A stretch of 64,000 nucleotides of DNA from Dongia rigui. GTDB lineage: Bacteria; Pseudomonadota; Alphaproteobacteria; Dongiales; Dongiaceae. The stretch covers positions 124,001 to 188,000 of the forward strand of contig NZ_JAXCLX010000003.1 of the NCBI RefSeq assembly GCF_034044635.1, written 5' to 3'. Shown here one piece after another: positions 28,477-36,828 of this stretch (its first letter is position 1; each line of letters opens with the position of its first letter). The notes beneath the pieces were generated by a model that had not been told where the DNA came from, made no database searches, and saw only the letters and a program-made list of their open reading frames with translations. The position numbers were made by a program, and so were the translations under genes.

Positions 28477-29903
28477 GCCGCCGACCCGCCGACATCGCTG
28501 CGCACCTGGCCCCCGCCCGAGGCGAGCGTCTCGATCAGCGCCTTGGCCTTGGTCAGGCTTTCTTCGAACTCCAGCGCCGGATCGCTGTCGGCGACAATGC
28601 CGCCGCCCACTTGGAAGGAGAGATCGTCGCCTTTGATGCAATAGGTGCGGATGACGATGTTGGAATCGAGACTGCCATCGAAACCGAGATAGCCGATGGC
28701 ACCGCAATAGGGCCCGCGCGCGGTCGGCTCCAATTCGGCGATGATTTCCATGGCACGGATCTTCGGCGCACCGGTGACCGACCCGCCGGGGAAGGTTGCG
28801 CGCAGCAGATCGACCGCCGACTTGTCCGGCAGCATTTCCCCCGTAACGACCGAAACCAGGTGATGGACGGTCGCATAACTCTCGAGGCCCCACAGCACCG
28901 GCACCTTGACCGAGCCCATGCGACAGACGCGGCTGATATCGTTGCGCAAGAGATCGACGATCATCAGATTCTCGGCGCGGTCCTTTTCGCTCGCCAGCAA
29001 TTCGGCAGCGAGCGCTGCGTCTTCCCGCGCATTGCGTCCCCGGGCCCGCGTGCCTTTGATGGGCCGCGTCTCGACCTGGCCAGCGCGCAGCGAGAGGAAG
29101 CGTTCAGGCGAGGATGACAGGATTGCCACATCGTCGAATTCAACGAAGGCAGCAAAGGTTGCCGGATTGCGACGCCGCAGCGCCCGGTAGAGATCGAGCC
29201 GGTCGATGCCGGCATGGAGGCGCGCGCGAAATCGCTGGGTGATATTGGCCTGATAGATGTCACCGGCTTCGATGTAATCGATGGTCTTCGCGACCATTGC
29301 CTTGTAATCGGTGCCGGTGAGTTCGGGCCGCGCCGCAATCGCCCATTGCGAACTTTGCGGCGCCTCGCCGGCACGCGCAAACAGGTCCAGCGCCCAGGCG
29401 ATACGCGCCTCGGCGCGTTGTCGGCGCCCGTCGCCACTGGCAGGCAGGCCGCTCGATATCAGCCAGCCCGTCCCGGCGACATGATCGATCGCTACCACGA
29501 GGTCATAGGCGCCGAGCAGCAGGTCTGGAATGTCTTGGTCATCGCGGTGATGCCGCGGCACGCGCTCGACATGATGGCGCAGGCCATAGCCGAAGCTGCC
29601 GGCGACGCCGCCTTGGAAGGGTGGCAGGTCTGGCACCCGCGACTGCGGATACCGCCCCATCAGATCGGCAAGCACTGTAAATGGATCACCGGATACGGGG
29701 GCCCTGTCGAGCGTCACACGCGCGCCATCCGCCGTCAGCCGGTGGAACGGATCGGCCATGATGAAGGAATAGCGGCCGAGCGTCTCATGGGCCAAGGCGC
29801 TATCGAAAAACACCAGCCCACCAGCCGGACGCAGGGCCGCCGCCCAGCGCAGCGGATCAAGCGCAGGGCCGGTAAGAGCATGGATTTGCAAGCCGTCAAT
29901 CAT
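28473..29903 (-). CDS. pabB: Aminodeoxychorismate synthase component I
   Basis: 476 residues. Chorismate-binding enzyme of folate synthesis. The C-terminal catalytic domain carries KGTRARG near 285, DLLRNDISRVC and PGGSVTGAPKIRAMEII, the standard TrpE/PabB signatures. N-terminal domain with PPFQGGVAGSFGYGLRHH. It uses ammonia from the PabA glutaminase, which is not encoded here. Translationally coupled to pabC. TrpE is less likely because of the pabC neighbour. Confidence 0.92.
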   Translation of the reverse strand: MIDGLQIHALTGPALDPLRWAAALRPAGGLVFFDSALAHETLGRYSFIMADPFHRLTADGARVTLDRAPVSGDPFTVLADLMGRYPQSRVPDLPPFQGGVAGSFGYGLRHHVERVPRHHRDDQDIPDLLLGAYDLVVAIDHVAGTGWLISSGLPASGDGRRQRAEARIAWALDLFARAGEAPQSSQWAIAARPELTGTDYKAMVAKTIDYIEAGDIYQANITQRFRARLHAGIDRLDLYRALRRRNPATFAAFVEFDDVAILSSSPERFLSLRAGQVETRPIKGTRARGRNAREDAALAAELLASEKDRAENLMIVDLLRNDISRVCRMGSVKVPVLWGLESYATVHHLVSVVTGEMLPDKSAVDLLRATFPGGSVTGAPKIRAMEIIAELEPTARGPYCGAIGYLGFDGSLDSNIVIRTYCIKGDDLSFQVGGGIVADSDPALEFEESLTKAKALIETLASGGGQVRSDVGGSAA

Positions 29904-29965
29904 GGGCGAACCTTAGCACGGCCAGCACGGCCGGGGCACCCAGAAGCGGCAATCAGTTTCCAGTT

Positions 29966-30793
29966 TCAGCCAGTGGCGCCGGCCCCGGCCGCCTCCGGAT
30001 GGAGGTGCTGGCAAAGCGCATCGCGTACCAGTTCGAACGAGGTCAAATGCGGCATGTGGCCGACGGCATCCAGGATCTGCAGCTGGGCGCCGCGGATGTG
30101 GTCACGCAGGAACATCGCCGCCGCCAATGGCACGGCAGGGTCCAGCTTGGTCTGCAGGATCACCGTCGGAACCGAGACGCGGACCATGGCGTTGCGATAA
30201 TCCGCACCCAGAATCATTTGCGCCGTCGCCAGGGTGACGTCGGGCCGCATGGCGATGAGACTTGCCAGAAAATCACTGGTCACCTCATGTTCGCGTGGTT
30301 GGTCGACGGCACCGGGTGCATAGCTTTCGGCCCAGGCGCGATAGTCTGTCGTAATCGCGTCGAACATGTTGAGGATGCCTTCCTGATCGAAGCCTCCATG
30401 GTAATCCTGGTCCTTCAGGTAGCACGCCGACGCGCCGATGGTGATCACCTTGGCGAAACGCTCGGGATGGCGCAGCGACGCCAGCAACCCGATCATGCCG
30501 CTGACCGAATGACCGACGAAATGGCAGCGGTGGCAGTCGATCTCGAGGAGAATTTGCTCAAGGTCCTCGATATAGCCGTCGATCTCGCGATGCCGCAACA
30601 TATCGAAGAAGGCGCGATCAGCACTGGGCGCGCAGGCGAGGTCGTAGGTAACGACTTTGAACTGGGAACGAAAGACATCGATGTAACGCCGCCAGACATC
30701 CTGGTTCCAGCCGAACCCATGCGCCAGGACCAGCACATCCGGTCCGTCGCCAACCTCGCGAACATTGAGTGCCTTCGAGACGCGCATTAACAT
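29966..30793 (-). CDS. RsbQ/KAI2-type alpha/beta hydrolase
   Basis: 275 residues. Compact alpha/beta hydrolase with nucleophile Ser96 in GHSVSGM, acid Asp218 (QTKLDPAVP) and His246 (AVGHMPHL). Sequence blocks around the nucleophile and GASACYLKDQDYHGGFDQEGI match the RsbQ/KAI2 branch, which cleaves small hydrophobic signals and works with PAS proteins in Bacillus stress signalling. No RsbP-like phosphatase is adjacent. Start at ATG 30793 (or 30787) after GGGGA; the frame is open to 30856. Confidence 0.85.
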   Translation of the reverse strand: MLMRVSKALNVREVGDGPDVLVLAHGFGWNQDVWRRYIDVFRSQFKVVTYDLACAPSADRAFFDMLRHREIDGYIEDLEQILLEIDCHRCHFVGHSVSGMIGLLASLRHPERFAKVITIGASACYLKDQDYHGGFDQEGILNMFDAITTDYRAWAESYAPGAVDQPREHEVTSDFLASLIAMRPDVTLATAQMILGADYRNAMVRVSVPTVILQTKLDPAVPLAAAMFLRDHIRGAQLQILDAVGHMPHLTSFELVRDALCQHLHPEAAGAGATG

Positions 30794-30991
30794 GTTTCCC
30801 CATCCGCCGGGTCCGGAAACCGCCCGAAGCGTTTTCCCGCGTGACAAGAGGGCCATACTGGATCGCTGAAAGCTACACTGAATGGATGAATAAAGTCTTC
30901 ACGGGACTCTGGATTAAAGTCGGGTCTGACAGGACGCAAAAGCCACCGCCGCGGCTCAACGGCAATTTTTCCCAGCCCAAAAGACTGCGCG

Positions 30992-31375
30992 TCACTTCTG
31001 CCGCTGATTGCGCCGGATGAGGTTGCGCAGGGCCTGGACGTCGCCGGCAATCGCTTCGCGGCAGGCCATTTCCATGCTGCGATACCGATCGAGTACTTCC
31101 TGCCCCGTGGCCGTCAGTGCCGCACCGCCGCCCTTGGCGCCACCTGTCTGGGCCGCGACCACCGGGGCGGCGAGATGCTGGTTGAGTTCGTCAACGAGCA
31201 GCCAGGCACGCCGATAGCTCATGCCGAGCTTGCGGCCGGCGGCGGAGATGGAACCGGTATCGCGAATGGCTTCCAGGAGATCGGCCTTGCCGGGACCGAT
31301 CGCGACATCGGGCTCGATGACGACGCGCAGGCGCGGGCCTGACGGATGGACATTGCCGGTTGCCGCTTTCGGCAT
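30992..31375 (-). CDS. ModE-like winged-helix regulator (DNA-binding domain only)
   Basis: 127 residues. The HTH LLEAIRDTGSISAAGRKLGMSYRRAWLLVDELN and the Gly-rich loop TGGAKGGGAALTATG are typical of the ModE N-terminal domain. The molybdate-binding MOP domains are missing. Such short proteins are common and may or may not sense molybdate. The gene lies 5 bases after a C45 amidohydrolase gene on the same strand. No molybdenum genes are in the window, so its target may be that operon. Confidence 0.82.
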   Translation of the reverse strand: MPKAATGNVHPSGPRLRVVIEPDVAIGPGKADLLEAIRDTGSISAAGRKLGMSYRRAWLLVDELNQHLAAPVVAAQTGGAKGGGAALTATGQEVLDRYRSMEMACREAIAGDVQALRNLIRRNQRQK

Positions 31376-31380
31376 GAGCG

Positions 31381-32520
31381 CTACTCCGCCGCGCGGGCCA
31401 AAGCGACCGGCGCGTCTTTAAGGCTGTAGCGGGTAAAATCGCGGCAATGCGCCGGCAGCGGCGCCACATCGATTGTGCCCGATGTGCTGTCGATGATGAT
31501 CATGGCGACAGTGGCCGATAGATCGCCTGCGGAATTGGGCAGAACGGGGCGGCAGACGGCAAAGGGACTTGCGAAATCGTCGAAGAAGGCGGCCTTCAGA
31601 TCCTCCGGTGAGATCTTGCCCGGTCCAAGACGCTGCAGGACACGCTTGTCGCGATAGAAGCTGTCGCCCAGCAGGCCGACATCCTTCAGTTTCGAGAGCG
31701 CAACCGGGCTGACCCAGTGATTGGCATGCACGATGAGGCCGTCTTGTGGATAGAGTGGAAACACTTCATCCGGCGCACATTCGAAATCGATGCCCCAGCC
31801 TTCGACCGTGCTGACCATCATGTTGTTGGAGCAGGCCTTGGGTGTGGCAGCGACCGCGCGCAAAGCCATGGCGTAATGCTTCTGCTCCAGCACCTTGCGG
31901 CGGATGAGCACCAGCGGGACGCCTGATTGCTTATAGTCACGTTCCGATTCCAGGTAATTCGCGGTGATGGCGATGCCGGCCTCGTTGACGCCGCAGCGCG
32001 CCAGGCCGCCGGCTTCGACAAAGGTCATGAAATCCGGCCCGTCCTCGCGGCTGACGCGCAGGACGATGGCGGTCTCGGCGCATTCGGCACGCCAGTCCCA
32101 ATTCATGCCGTGGATCAATTTACCCGTCGCACTGCGCTCTGGCAGGATGATGGCGCCGGTGCAGCCATCAACGGCGTCATCCTCCGCCTCCGGCTTGTTC
32201 TTTTCGCGTCGCGCCTGGGCCACGATCTCGGTCCGCGCGTTGATGAGCACGATGTCGTCGAGCGGCACCCCCGCACCATCGGCGATGCCCCGCATCTCCT
32301 CCAGATAATGCTTGCCGAAAACCGCGATCTCCTTGGCGAACTGCCCGATGAGTCGCGCCTTCTCCGGCGGCGTGAAACCGAGTTCGTCAAGCGTGCCGGC
32401 ATAGAGGCCGATGCTACGCCTCACCCGGTCCGGCACCGCCTTTCCGTACTGCACGCCGCGCTCGTATGGCGTGCCGCTGACGGAGACAAAGGGAAAGGGC
32501 TGGGGATTGAGGGCGGTCAT
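31381..32520 (-). CDS. C45-family Ntn hydrolase (acyl-CoA:6-APA acyltransferase-like)
   Basis: 379 residues. Self-cleaving precursor: the predicted nucleophile is Cys120 in VDGCTGAI, exposed by autoproteolysis after Gly119. The N-terminal GTPYERGVQYGKAV and EEMRGIADGAG segments, and GMNWDWRAE after the nucleophile, fit the peptidase C45 / phospholipase B-like superfamily. These enzymes hydrolyse or transfer amide-linked acyl groups. A second, diverged C45 gene lies at 39934, both near a beta-amino-acid-type catabolic operon. Substrate unknown. Confidence 0.83.
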   Translation of the reverse strand: MTALNPQPFPFVSVSGTPYERGVQYGKAVPDRVRRSIGLYAGTLDELGFTPPEKARLIGQFAKEIAVFGKHYLEEMRGIADGAGVPLDDIVLINARTEIVAQARREKNKPEAEDDAVDGCTGAIILPERSATGKLIHGMNWDWRAECAETAIVLRVSREDGPDFMTFVEAGGLARCGVNEAGIAITANYLESERDYKQSGVPLVLIRRKVLEQKHYAMALRAVAATPKACSNNMMVSTVEGWGIDFECAPDEVFPLYPQDGLIVHANHWVSPVALSKLKDVGLLGDSFYRDKRVLQRLGPGKISPEDLKAAFFDDFASPFAVCRPVLPNSAGDLSATVAMIIIDSTSGTIDVAPLPAHCRDFTRYSLKDAPVALARAAE

Positions 32521-32607
32521 GCGGCGGCTCCGACGGGTGCGGCATGAGTCTTAGCGAATGTCGAGTTGGGTGACAATGTAGAGCCGTCACTTGGCGCCCC
32601 CTCCCGG

Positions 32608-32691
32608 CCTCCCCCCTAAAGGTGGGAGGAGATGAGAGCGAGGTGTTGCTGCCACCTCTGCAAGAAAGCCCTCCCACCTTCAGGGGGGAGG
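32608..32691. repeat. Long inverted repeat with 22-bp arms
   Basis: Arms 32608-32629 and 32670-32691 (CCTCCCmCCTwyAGGkGGGAGG type) are inverted with one mismatch. The 40-base centre has its own GAGGTG/CACCTC hairpin. Flanks are also G/C-run complementary out to about 32595 and 32706. The whole resembles palindromic repeat units scattered between alphaproteobacterial genes. It separates the C45 gene from chaC. Confidence 0.7.
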
Positions 32692-32714
32692 GGTGGGTGG
32701 GGGGCTGGCCGATC

Positions 32715-33407
32715 TCAGTCTCGATCTACCGCGCCCCCCACAATCTCGCGTGCCACCAGTTCCTGCAGGCGCCACAAATTCTTGTCGTAGATGCCGTGTT
32801 CGGCGAGCTTCGAGACGGTGTTGTAGAGATAGGCGGCGCAGGAGCCGACATGGCCACAGGCGCGGGCCAGCATCTGGGCGGTCGCGTCGACGCTGGGATG
32901 TTCGGGCAGATGAAAACCCTTGGGATGCGCCCAGAAGGTGAGCGCGCGGCAGGGGCCATCGGCCGTGCGGACGTTGAGCCAGCGCAAGTAAGCGAAGTCG
33001 GCGGCGCCGTCGGTTTCGCGCGCCAGAGCCTTGGCGAGTTCCGGTACCTTCTCGGCCTCCGGCAGCTTCAACAACAGGCCTTCGCAGGAACCGCCATGCT
33101 CGAGGGCCAGCATCAGCCCCGGCTGTTCCGGCGTGCCGCGCCAGCGCGTCATTTCCATCGAGAAGCGCCGGTGCCAGCCATGGGCGGTACCGCGGCGATA
33201 CTCCGCCACCTCAAAGCCCGGATTCCAGATGAGCGAGCCATAGGCGAAAATCCAGAACGGGCCGTCACCGGCCTCTGCCACCAACCGCGCTGCCTCAGCC
33301 GCGAACTCCTCGGGCGTGAAATAGACGATGTCCTCGCGGGGGCCGGGTTCCGGCACGAAACGCTCGCAGCGCGCGACCAGATCGGGCGTCAGCGCCATCT
33401 TCTTCAT
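32715..33407 (-). CDS. chaC: ChaC-type gamma-glutamylcyclotransferase
   Basis: About 230 residues. The substrate loop FAYGSLIWNPGF and the later EGLLLKLP and YLRWLNV-like strands identify the ChaC/GGCT fold, which releases 5-oxoproline from gamma-glutamyl peptides, mainly glutathione. The catalytic Glu is likely in the CEGLLL strand. Start uncertain: ATG 33407 (Met-Lys-Lys-Met) chosen, ATG 33428 and 33503 possible. It lies between BKACE and a C45 hydrolase on the same strand. Confidence 0.83.
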   Translation of the reverse strand: MKKMALTPDLVARCERFVPEPGPREDIVYFTPEEFAAEAARLVAEAGDGPFWIFAYGSLIWNPGFEVAEYRRGTAHGWHRRFSMEMTRWRGTPEQPGLMLALEHGGSCEGLLLKLPEAEKVPELAKALARETDGAADFAYLRWLNVRTADGPCRALTFWAHPKGFHLPEHPSVDATAQMLARACGHVGSCAAYLYNTVSKLAEHGIYDKNLWRLQELVAREIVGGAVDRD

Positions 33408-33555
33408 CGGTGGATGATCCGGCGGCATTCCAGGGTCCGGCTCGTTGCTGGGCAGGCCCAAGCTAGCAACGGCCGGCGGGTGCCGCAATTGCCCGTTATT
33501 CAACAGCAGAGATGACGAAAATTCACAGCATTTGCACCATAAGCCACCCCAGTTC

Positions 33556-34515
33556 CTAGAACGCCACCTGGTCGCCGCCTTTGAGCTTCAGCATGGCCCG
33601 CGCCTCGGCCGGGGTGGCGATTTCGAGCGAGAGGTTTTCAAGGATCGCGCGGATCTTGGTCACCTGCTCGGCGTTGCTTTTGGCGAGCTGGCCCGGCCCC
33701 AGATAGATGCTGTCCTCCAGCCCCACGCGCACATTGGCGCCCATGGTGGCGCCCATCGTCGCAAGGCTCATCTGATGCCGGCCCGCGGCGAGGATCGACC
33801 ATTGGTAATCCGCGCCGAACAGGCGGTCGGCGGTGCGGCGCATATGCGCGAGGTCTTCCGGGTGCGGGCCGATGCCACCCAGCACGCCGAAGATGGTCTG
33901 CACGAAGAGCGGCGGCTCCAGCAGCTTGCGGTCGAGGAAATGCGCCAGCGTATATAGATGGCCGATGTCGTAGCATTCGCATTCGAACCGCGTGCCGCAG
34001 CCATGGCCAAGCTCGCGGATCACTCGTTCGATCTGGGTAAAGGTGTTGCTGACGATGTTGTCCCGTGTCTTTTCGACATAGGGCTTTTCCCAGTCGTATT
34101 TCCAATCGGTGATCTTGTCGCCGGCATGAAAGATGCCGAAATTCATCGACCCCATATTGAGCGAGCAAAGCTCTGGCTTGGCGCGCAACGGCGCCGCCAG
34201 CCGGTCGTCCATCGACATGCCGAGCGAGCCGCCGGTGGTGATGTTGATGACGGCGTCCGTGTTTTGCTTGATACGCGGCAGGAACTGCATGAAGACGTCC
34301 GGGTTGGGCGTCGGCCGGCCGTCCTTTGGGTCGCGCGCATGGAGATGGATGACCGACGCGCCGGCTTCGGCAGCGGCAATTGATTCCGTGGCGATTTCGT
34401 CGGGCGTGATCGGCAGGTAGGGCGTCATGGTGGGCGTATGGACCGAGCCGGTGACGGCGCAAGTGATGATGACCTTGCGGCCCTTCGGTTTCTTCGCGAT
34501 TTCAGCGTTTGCCAT
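33556..34515 (-). CDS. BKACE-family beta-keto acid cleavage enzyme (DUF849)
   Basis: 319 residues. Zn-dependent TIM-barrel enzyme that condenses a beta-keto acid with acetyl-CoA and splits it into acetoacetate and a new acyl-CoA. Visible motifs are VIHLHARDPKDGRPTPN (Zn-binding His pair), INITTGGSLGMSMDDRL and GANVRVGLEDSIYL. The prototype Kce acts on 3-keto-5-aminohexanoate, and other members take different beta-keto acids. Downstream of a GntR regulator (28 bases) and of a beta-amino-acid-type aminotransferase, which would supply the keto acid. Confidence 0.92.
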   Translation of the reverse strand: MANAEIAKKPKGRKVIITCAVTGSVHTPTMTPYLPITPDEIATESIAAAEAGASVIHLHARDPKDGRPTPNPDVFMQFLPRIKQNTDAVINITTGGSLGMSMDDRLAAPLRAKPELCSLNMGSMNFGIFHAGDKITDWKYDWEKPYVEKTRDNIVSNTFTQIERVIRELGHGCGTRFECECYDIGHLYTLAHFLDRKLLEPPLFVQTIFGVLGGIGPHPEDLAHMRRTADRLFGADYQWSILAAGRHQMSLATMGATMGANVRVGLEDSIYLGPGQLAKSNAEQVTKIRAILENLSLEIATPAEARAMLKLKGGDQVAF

Positions 34516-34543
34516 GCCCCTGATCCTTATCTGCTATTTTTGG

Positions 34544-35287
34544 TTACTGCGGTAGCAGCCGCAAGATGATGTCGGCAGCTTCCGAGATATCTTTCTGTAG
34601 CGCGTCGGCGGCGCGGGCACCATCGCCCTTTTCGAGATACGCGATCATCGCCTCGTGATGATCCATGCCGAGGCCGAGGGTCGCCGTGCCGCGCATCGAA
34701 TTGAGGCATGGCCCCACCTGCATCCACAGGCTTTCGATGATCGGAATGAGCAGCGGCGAGCGCGCGGCTTTGTAGATGGTGAAGTGGAAGGCGAGGTTGA
34801 GATCGAGATAGCCTTCGGTCTGTTCCGCCGCCGCCAGCCGGTTCAGTTCCGCCTGAATCTTCTTGAGCTGTGCGAGCTCCGCCTTGCTGATGGTGAGGGC
34901 CGCCCAATCGGTCGCCTTGCCTTCGATCTCGCAGCGCACGCGCCGCAGATCCATCAACCGACCGGCACTCATCTGCGGCACCTCGACGCCGCGATTGGGC
35001 GTGTTGACCAGCGCCTGCTCCGTCACCAGGCGCCGCAGCGCCTCGCGGATCGGCATGGCGCTGGTGCCGAAGACCTTTTCGAGCTTCGCCACCACCAGCC
35101 GCTCGCCAGGCAGATAATGGCCGGACATGATGGCGCGCTTCAAACGCGCATAGACGTCTTCATGAGTCGAGCCATGGGGCACATCGCCCAGCACCGCCAT
35201 CGGCGTTGCCGCTGCGGCCTTCGCGCGGGACCTCGGCCCGGGCTTGGCTGTCTTCGCCTTCGGCTTCTTGCTGGGGGAACGCGTCAT
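34544..35287 (-). CDS. GntR-family (FadR/FCD subfamily) transcriptional regulator
   Basis: 247 residues. Basic Lys/Pro/Ala-rich extension (1-30), winged HTH (about 38-105, with IREALRRLVTEQALV as recognition region), then an all-helical FCD ligand domain with the metal-binding pattern (Asp and His residues in LNLAFHFTIY and GMDHHEAMIAYL). It sits inside the aminotransferase-gntR-BKACE operon. The palindromes TTTGATCAAA at 36660 and 36769 are its likely operators. Confidence 0.9.
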   Translation of the reverse strand: MTRSPSKKPKAKTAKPGPRSRAKAAAATPMAVLGDVPHGSTHEDVYARLKRAIMSGHYLPGERLVVAKLEKVFGTSAMPIREALRRLVTEQALVNTPNRGVEVPQMSAGRLMDLRRVRCEIEGKATDWAALTISKAELAQLKKIQAELNRLAAAEQTEGYLDLNLAFHFTIYKAARSPLLIPIIESLWMQVGPCLNSMRGTATLGLGMDHHEAMIAYLEKGDGARAADALQKDISEAADIILRLLPQ

Positions 35288-35308
35288 GATCAGGGAATAT
35301 CGCGCCCG

Positions 35309-36646
35309 TCAGTGCCGCTGCGGCAGGATGGAGCGGTAGTCCAACAGGAAGTCATCAAAAATCGTGGTGAAGGCATCGATATCGGCGCGGGTGAAAGGCA
35401 GCGAGAGGGCAATCATACCACGGGGCGTCACATATTGCCCGCGCAGCAGCATCTCCAGCTGCCACAGTTGCAGGAAACGGTGGTCGGCTGCTTCGACGTC
35501 GTGCGGCGAGGCGATTTCGCGATCGACGAAATGCAGGTTCATCAGCGATCCCACACCCGTCACCGTGCCGGCCACATTCCGGCGCTGCAATTGCTCGTTC
35601 ATCGTTGCCCTGAGATGATCGCCCAGCGCGTTCATCTGCCCCAGGGCCGATTCGGTCAAGACCTCGGTAAAGCCGGTGAAGCCCGCCGCCATGCTGAAGA
35701 TGTTGTTATTGAAGGTGCCGCCATGGCCGAAGGCATTGGGAGCGGCCGGGTCGAACCGGTCGAGGATATCCGCGCGGCCGCCAAAGGCGCCGAAGCTGCA
35801 GCCACCGCCGATATATTTCCCAAGGCTGATGAGATCGGGCTTCAACCCGACCTTGCCGTGATACCCGCGATAGGAGAGGCGCGAGGTCATGACCTCGTCG
35901 AGGATCAGGAGTGCCCCCACCTTCTGCGTTTCCGCCCGGAGCATGGTGAGGAAATCGGGCTTCGCCTCGATGCAGCCGCCACCGCCCATCATGCCTTCCA
36001 GAATCACCGCGGCAAGATCAGCTCCGTGCTGCCGGATCAGCGCCTTCGTGCCGGCAATGTCATTGTACTGCGCGGTGATGAAGGGAAACGGTGCATTGAG
36101 CGGCGAACCGCCATGGGCAAAGGTCAGGATGCCGCCGTGATAGCCGCCGTCGAAGACCATGATCGATTTCCGGCCCGTGACCGCCCGCGCGGTCGAAAGC
36201 GCCATCAGATTGGCCTCGGTCCCTGAATTGCAGAAGCGCACGCGCTCGATGGCCGGAAACCGGTCGACGATGGCGGCGCCGAGCTTCGCCTCATAGGCGT
36301 TGGGGGCACCGAGCACCCAGCCGGAATCCGCTACCGCCTTGATCGCCGCCGCGATCTTGTCGTTGCGATGGCCATAGAGGCCCGCCGTGTATTCGCTGAC
36401 GAAATCGACATAGGTGTGGCCGTCGAGATCCGTGAGCCGGTTGCTCTCGCCTCCCGTCACGGTCAAGGGAAAGGGATCGTAATAGAGCACAGCGCGCGTG
36501 TTGCCGCCGGGCAGCGCTTTCTTGGCCCCTTCATGCCGGGCGGCACTCGCCGGATTGGCGCGGGTGAAACGCTGGCGCGTCTCGGCGATGGCGGAATCGA
36601 GCGCCAGATTGGTACCAGCAGTGGTCGCGGCGGCGATATCGGACAT
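35309..36646 (-). CDS. Class III aminotransferase, beta-amino-acid transaminase-like
   Basis: 445 residues. PLP fold type I: SGTEAN at 141-146, Asp250 in LILDEVMTSR, PLP Lys277 in SLGKYIGGG. Annotated by many pipelines as glutamate-1-semialdehyde aminomutase, but the N-terminus NTRAVLYYDPFPL with Arg51 and the later TPRGMIALSLPF match from memory the beta-phenylalanine transaminases (Variovorax type), where the equivalent Arg binds the substrate carboxylate. Its product would be a beta-keto acid, the substrate class of BKACE in the same operon. Preceded by an AGGTGAAGG ribosome site and an operator at 36660. Confidence 0.85.
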   Translation of the reverse strand: MSDIAAATTAGTNLALDSAIAETRQRFTRANPASAARHEGAKKALPGGNTRAVLYYDPFPLTVTGGESNRLTDLDGHTYVDFVSEYTAGLYGHRNDKIAAAIKAVADSGWVLGAPNAYEAKLGAAIVDRFPAIERVRFCNSGTEANLMALSTARAVTGRKSIMVFDGGYHGGILTFAHGGSPLNAPFPFITAQYNDIAGTKALIRQHGADLAAVILEGMMGGGGCIEAKPDFLTMLRAETQKVGALLILDEVMTSRLSYRGYHGKVGLKPDLISLGKYIGGGCSFGAFGGRADILDRFDPAAPNAFGHGGTFNNNIFSMAAGFTGFTEVLTESALGQMNALGDHLRATMNEQLQRRNVAGTVTGVGSLMNLHFVDREIASPHDVEAADHRFLQLWQLEMLLRGQYVTPRGMIALSLPFTRADIDAFTTIFDDFLLDYRSILPQRH

Positions 36647-36659
36647 GGGCCTTCACCTA

Positions 36660-36669
36660 TTTGATCAAA
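36660..36669. promoter_or_regulatory. Palindromic operator 1, TTTGATCAAA
   Basis: Perfect 10-bp palindrome 13 bases before the aminotransferase start. The same palindrome recurs at 36769. Likely bound by the GntR-family regulator of the operon (inference). Confidence 0.65.
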
Positions 36670-36740
36670 CTTTTCAAGGACTGGCGATCAGATCCGCTGC
36701 CCTCTTGCGGGCCATCTCCCCAGATCAGGCGGCGATGCGG

Positions 36741-36769
36741 TTGACAGCGCCACATCATCTCCATAACAT
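36741..36769 (+). promoter_or_regulatory. Sigma70-type promoter for the ABC importer operon
   Basis: TTGACA at 36741-36746, 17-base spacer, TAACAT at 36764-36769. The -10 box touches operator 2, so repressor binding there would block transcription. Confidence 0.6.
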
Positions 36770-36779
36770 TTGATCAAAT
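36768..36779. promoter_or_regulatory. Palindromic operator 2, ATTTGATCAAAT
   Basis: Perfect 12-bp palindrome containing the same TTTGATCAAA core as operator 1, 49 bases before the solute-binding protein start and overlapping the predicted -10 box. Confidence 0.7.
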
Positions 36780-36828
36780 CAATAAGCAAAAATCACCTCG
36801 AAACAGGAAAAGCAGAAGGAGGCTTCGG

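Noticed and set aside
35309-36646. Glutamate-1-semialdehyde 2,1-aminomutase (hemL)
   Set aside because: N-terminal Arg motif and BKACE/GntR/importer context fit a beta-amino-acid transaminase better; alphaproteobacteria usually make 5-aminolevulinate by HemA instead.
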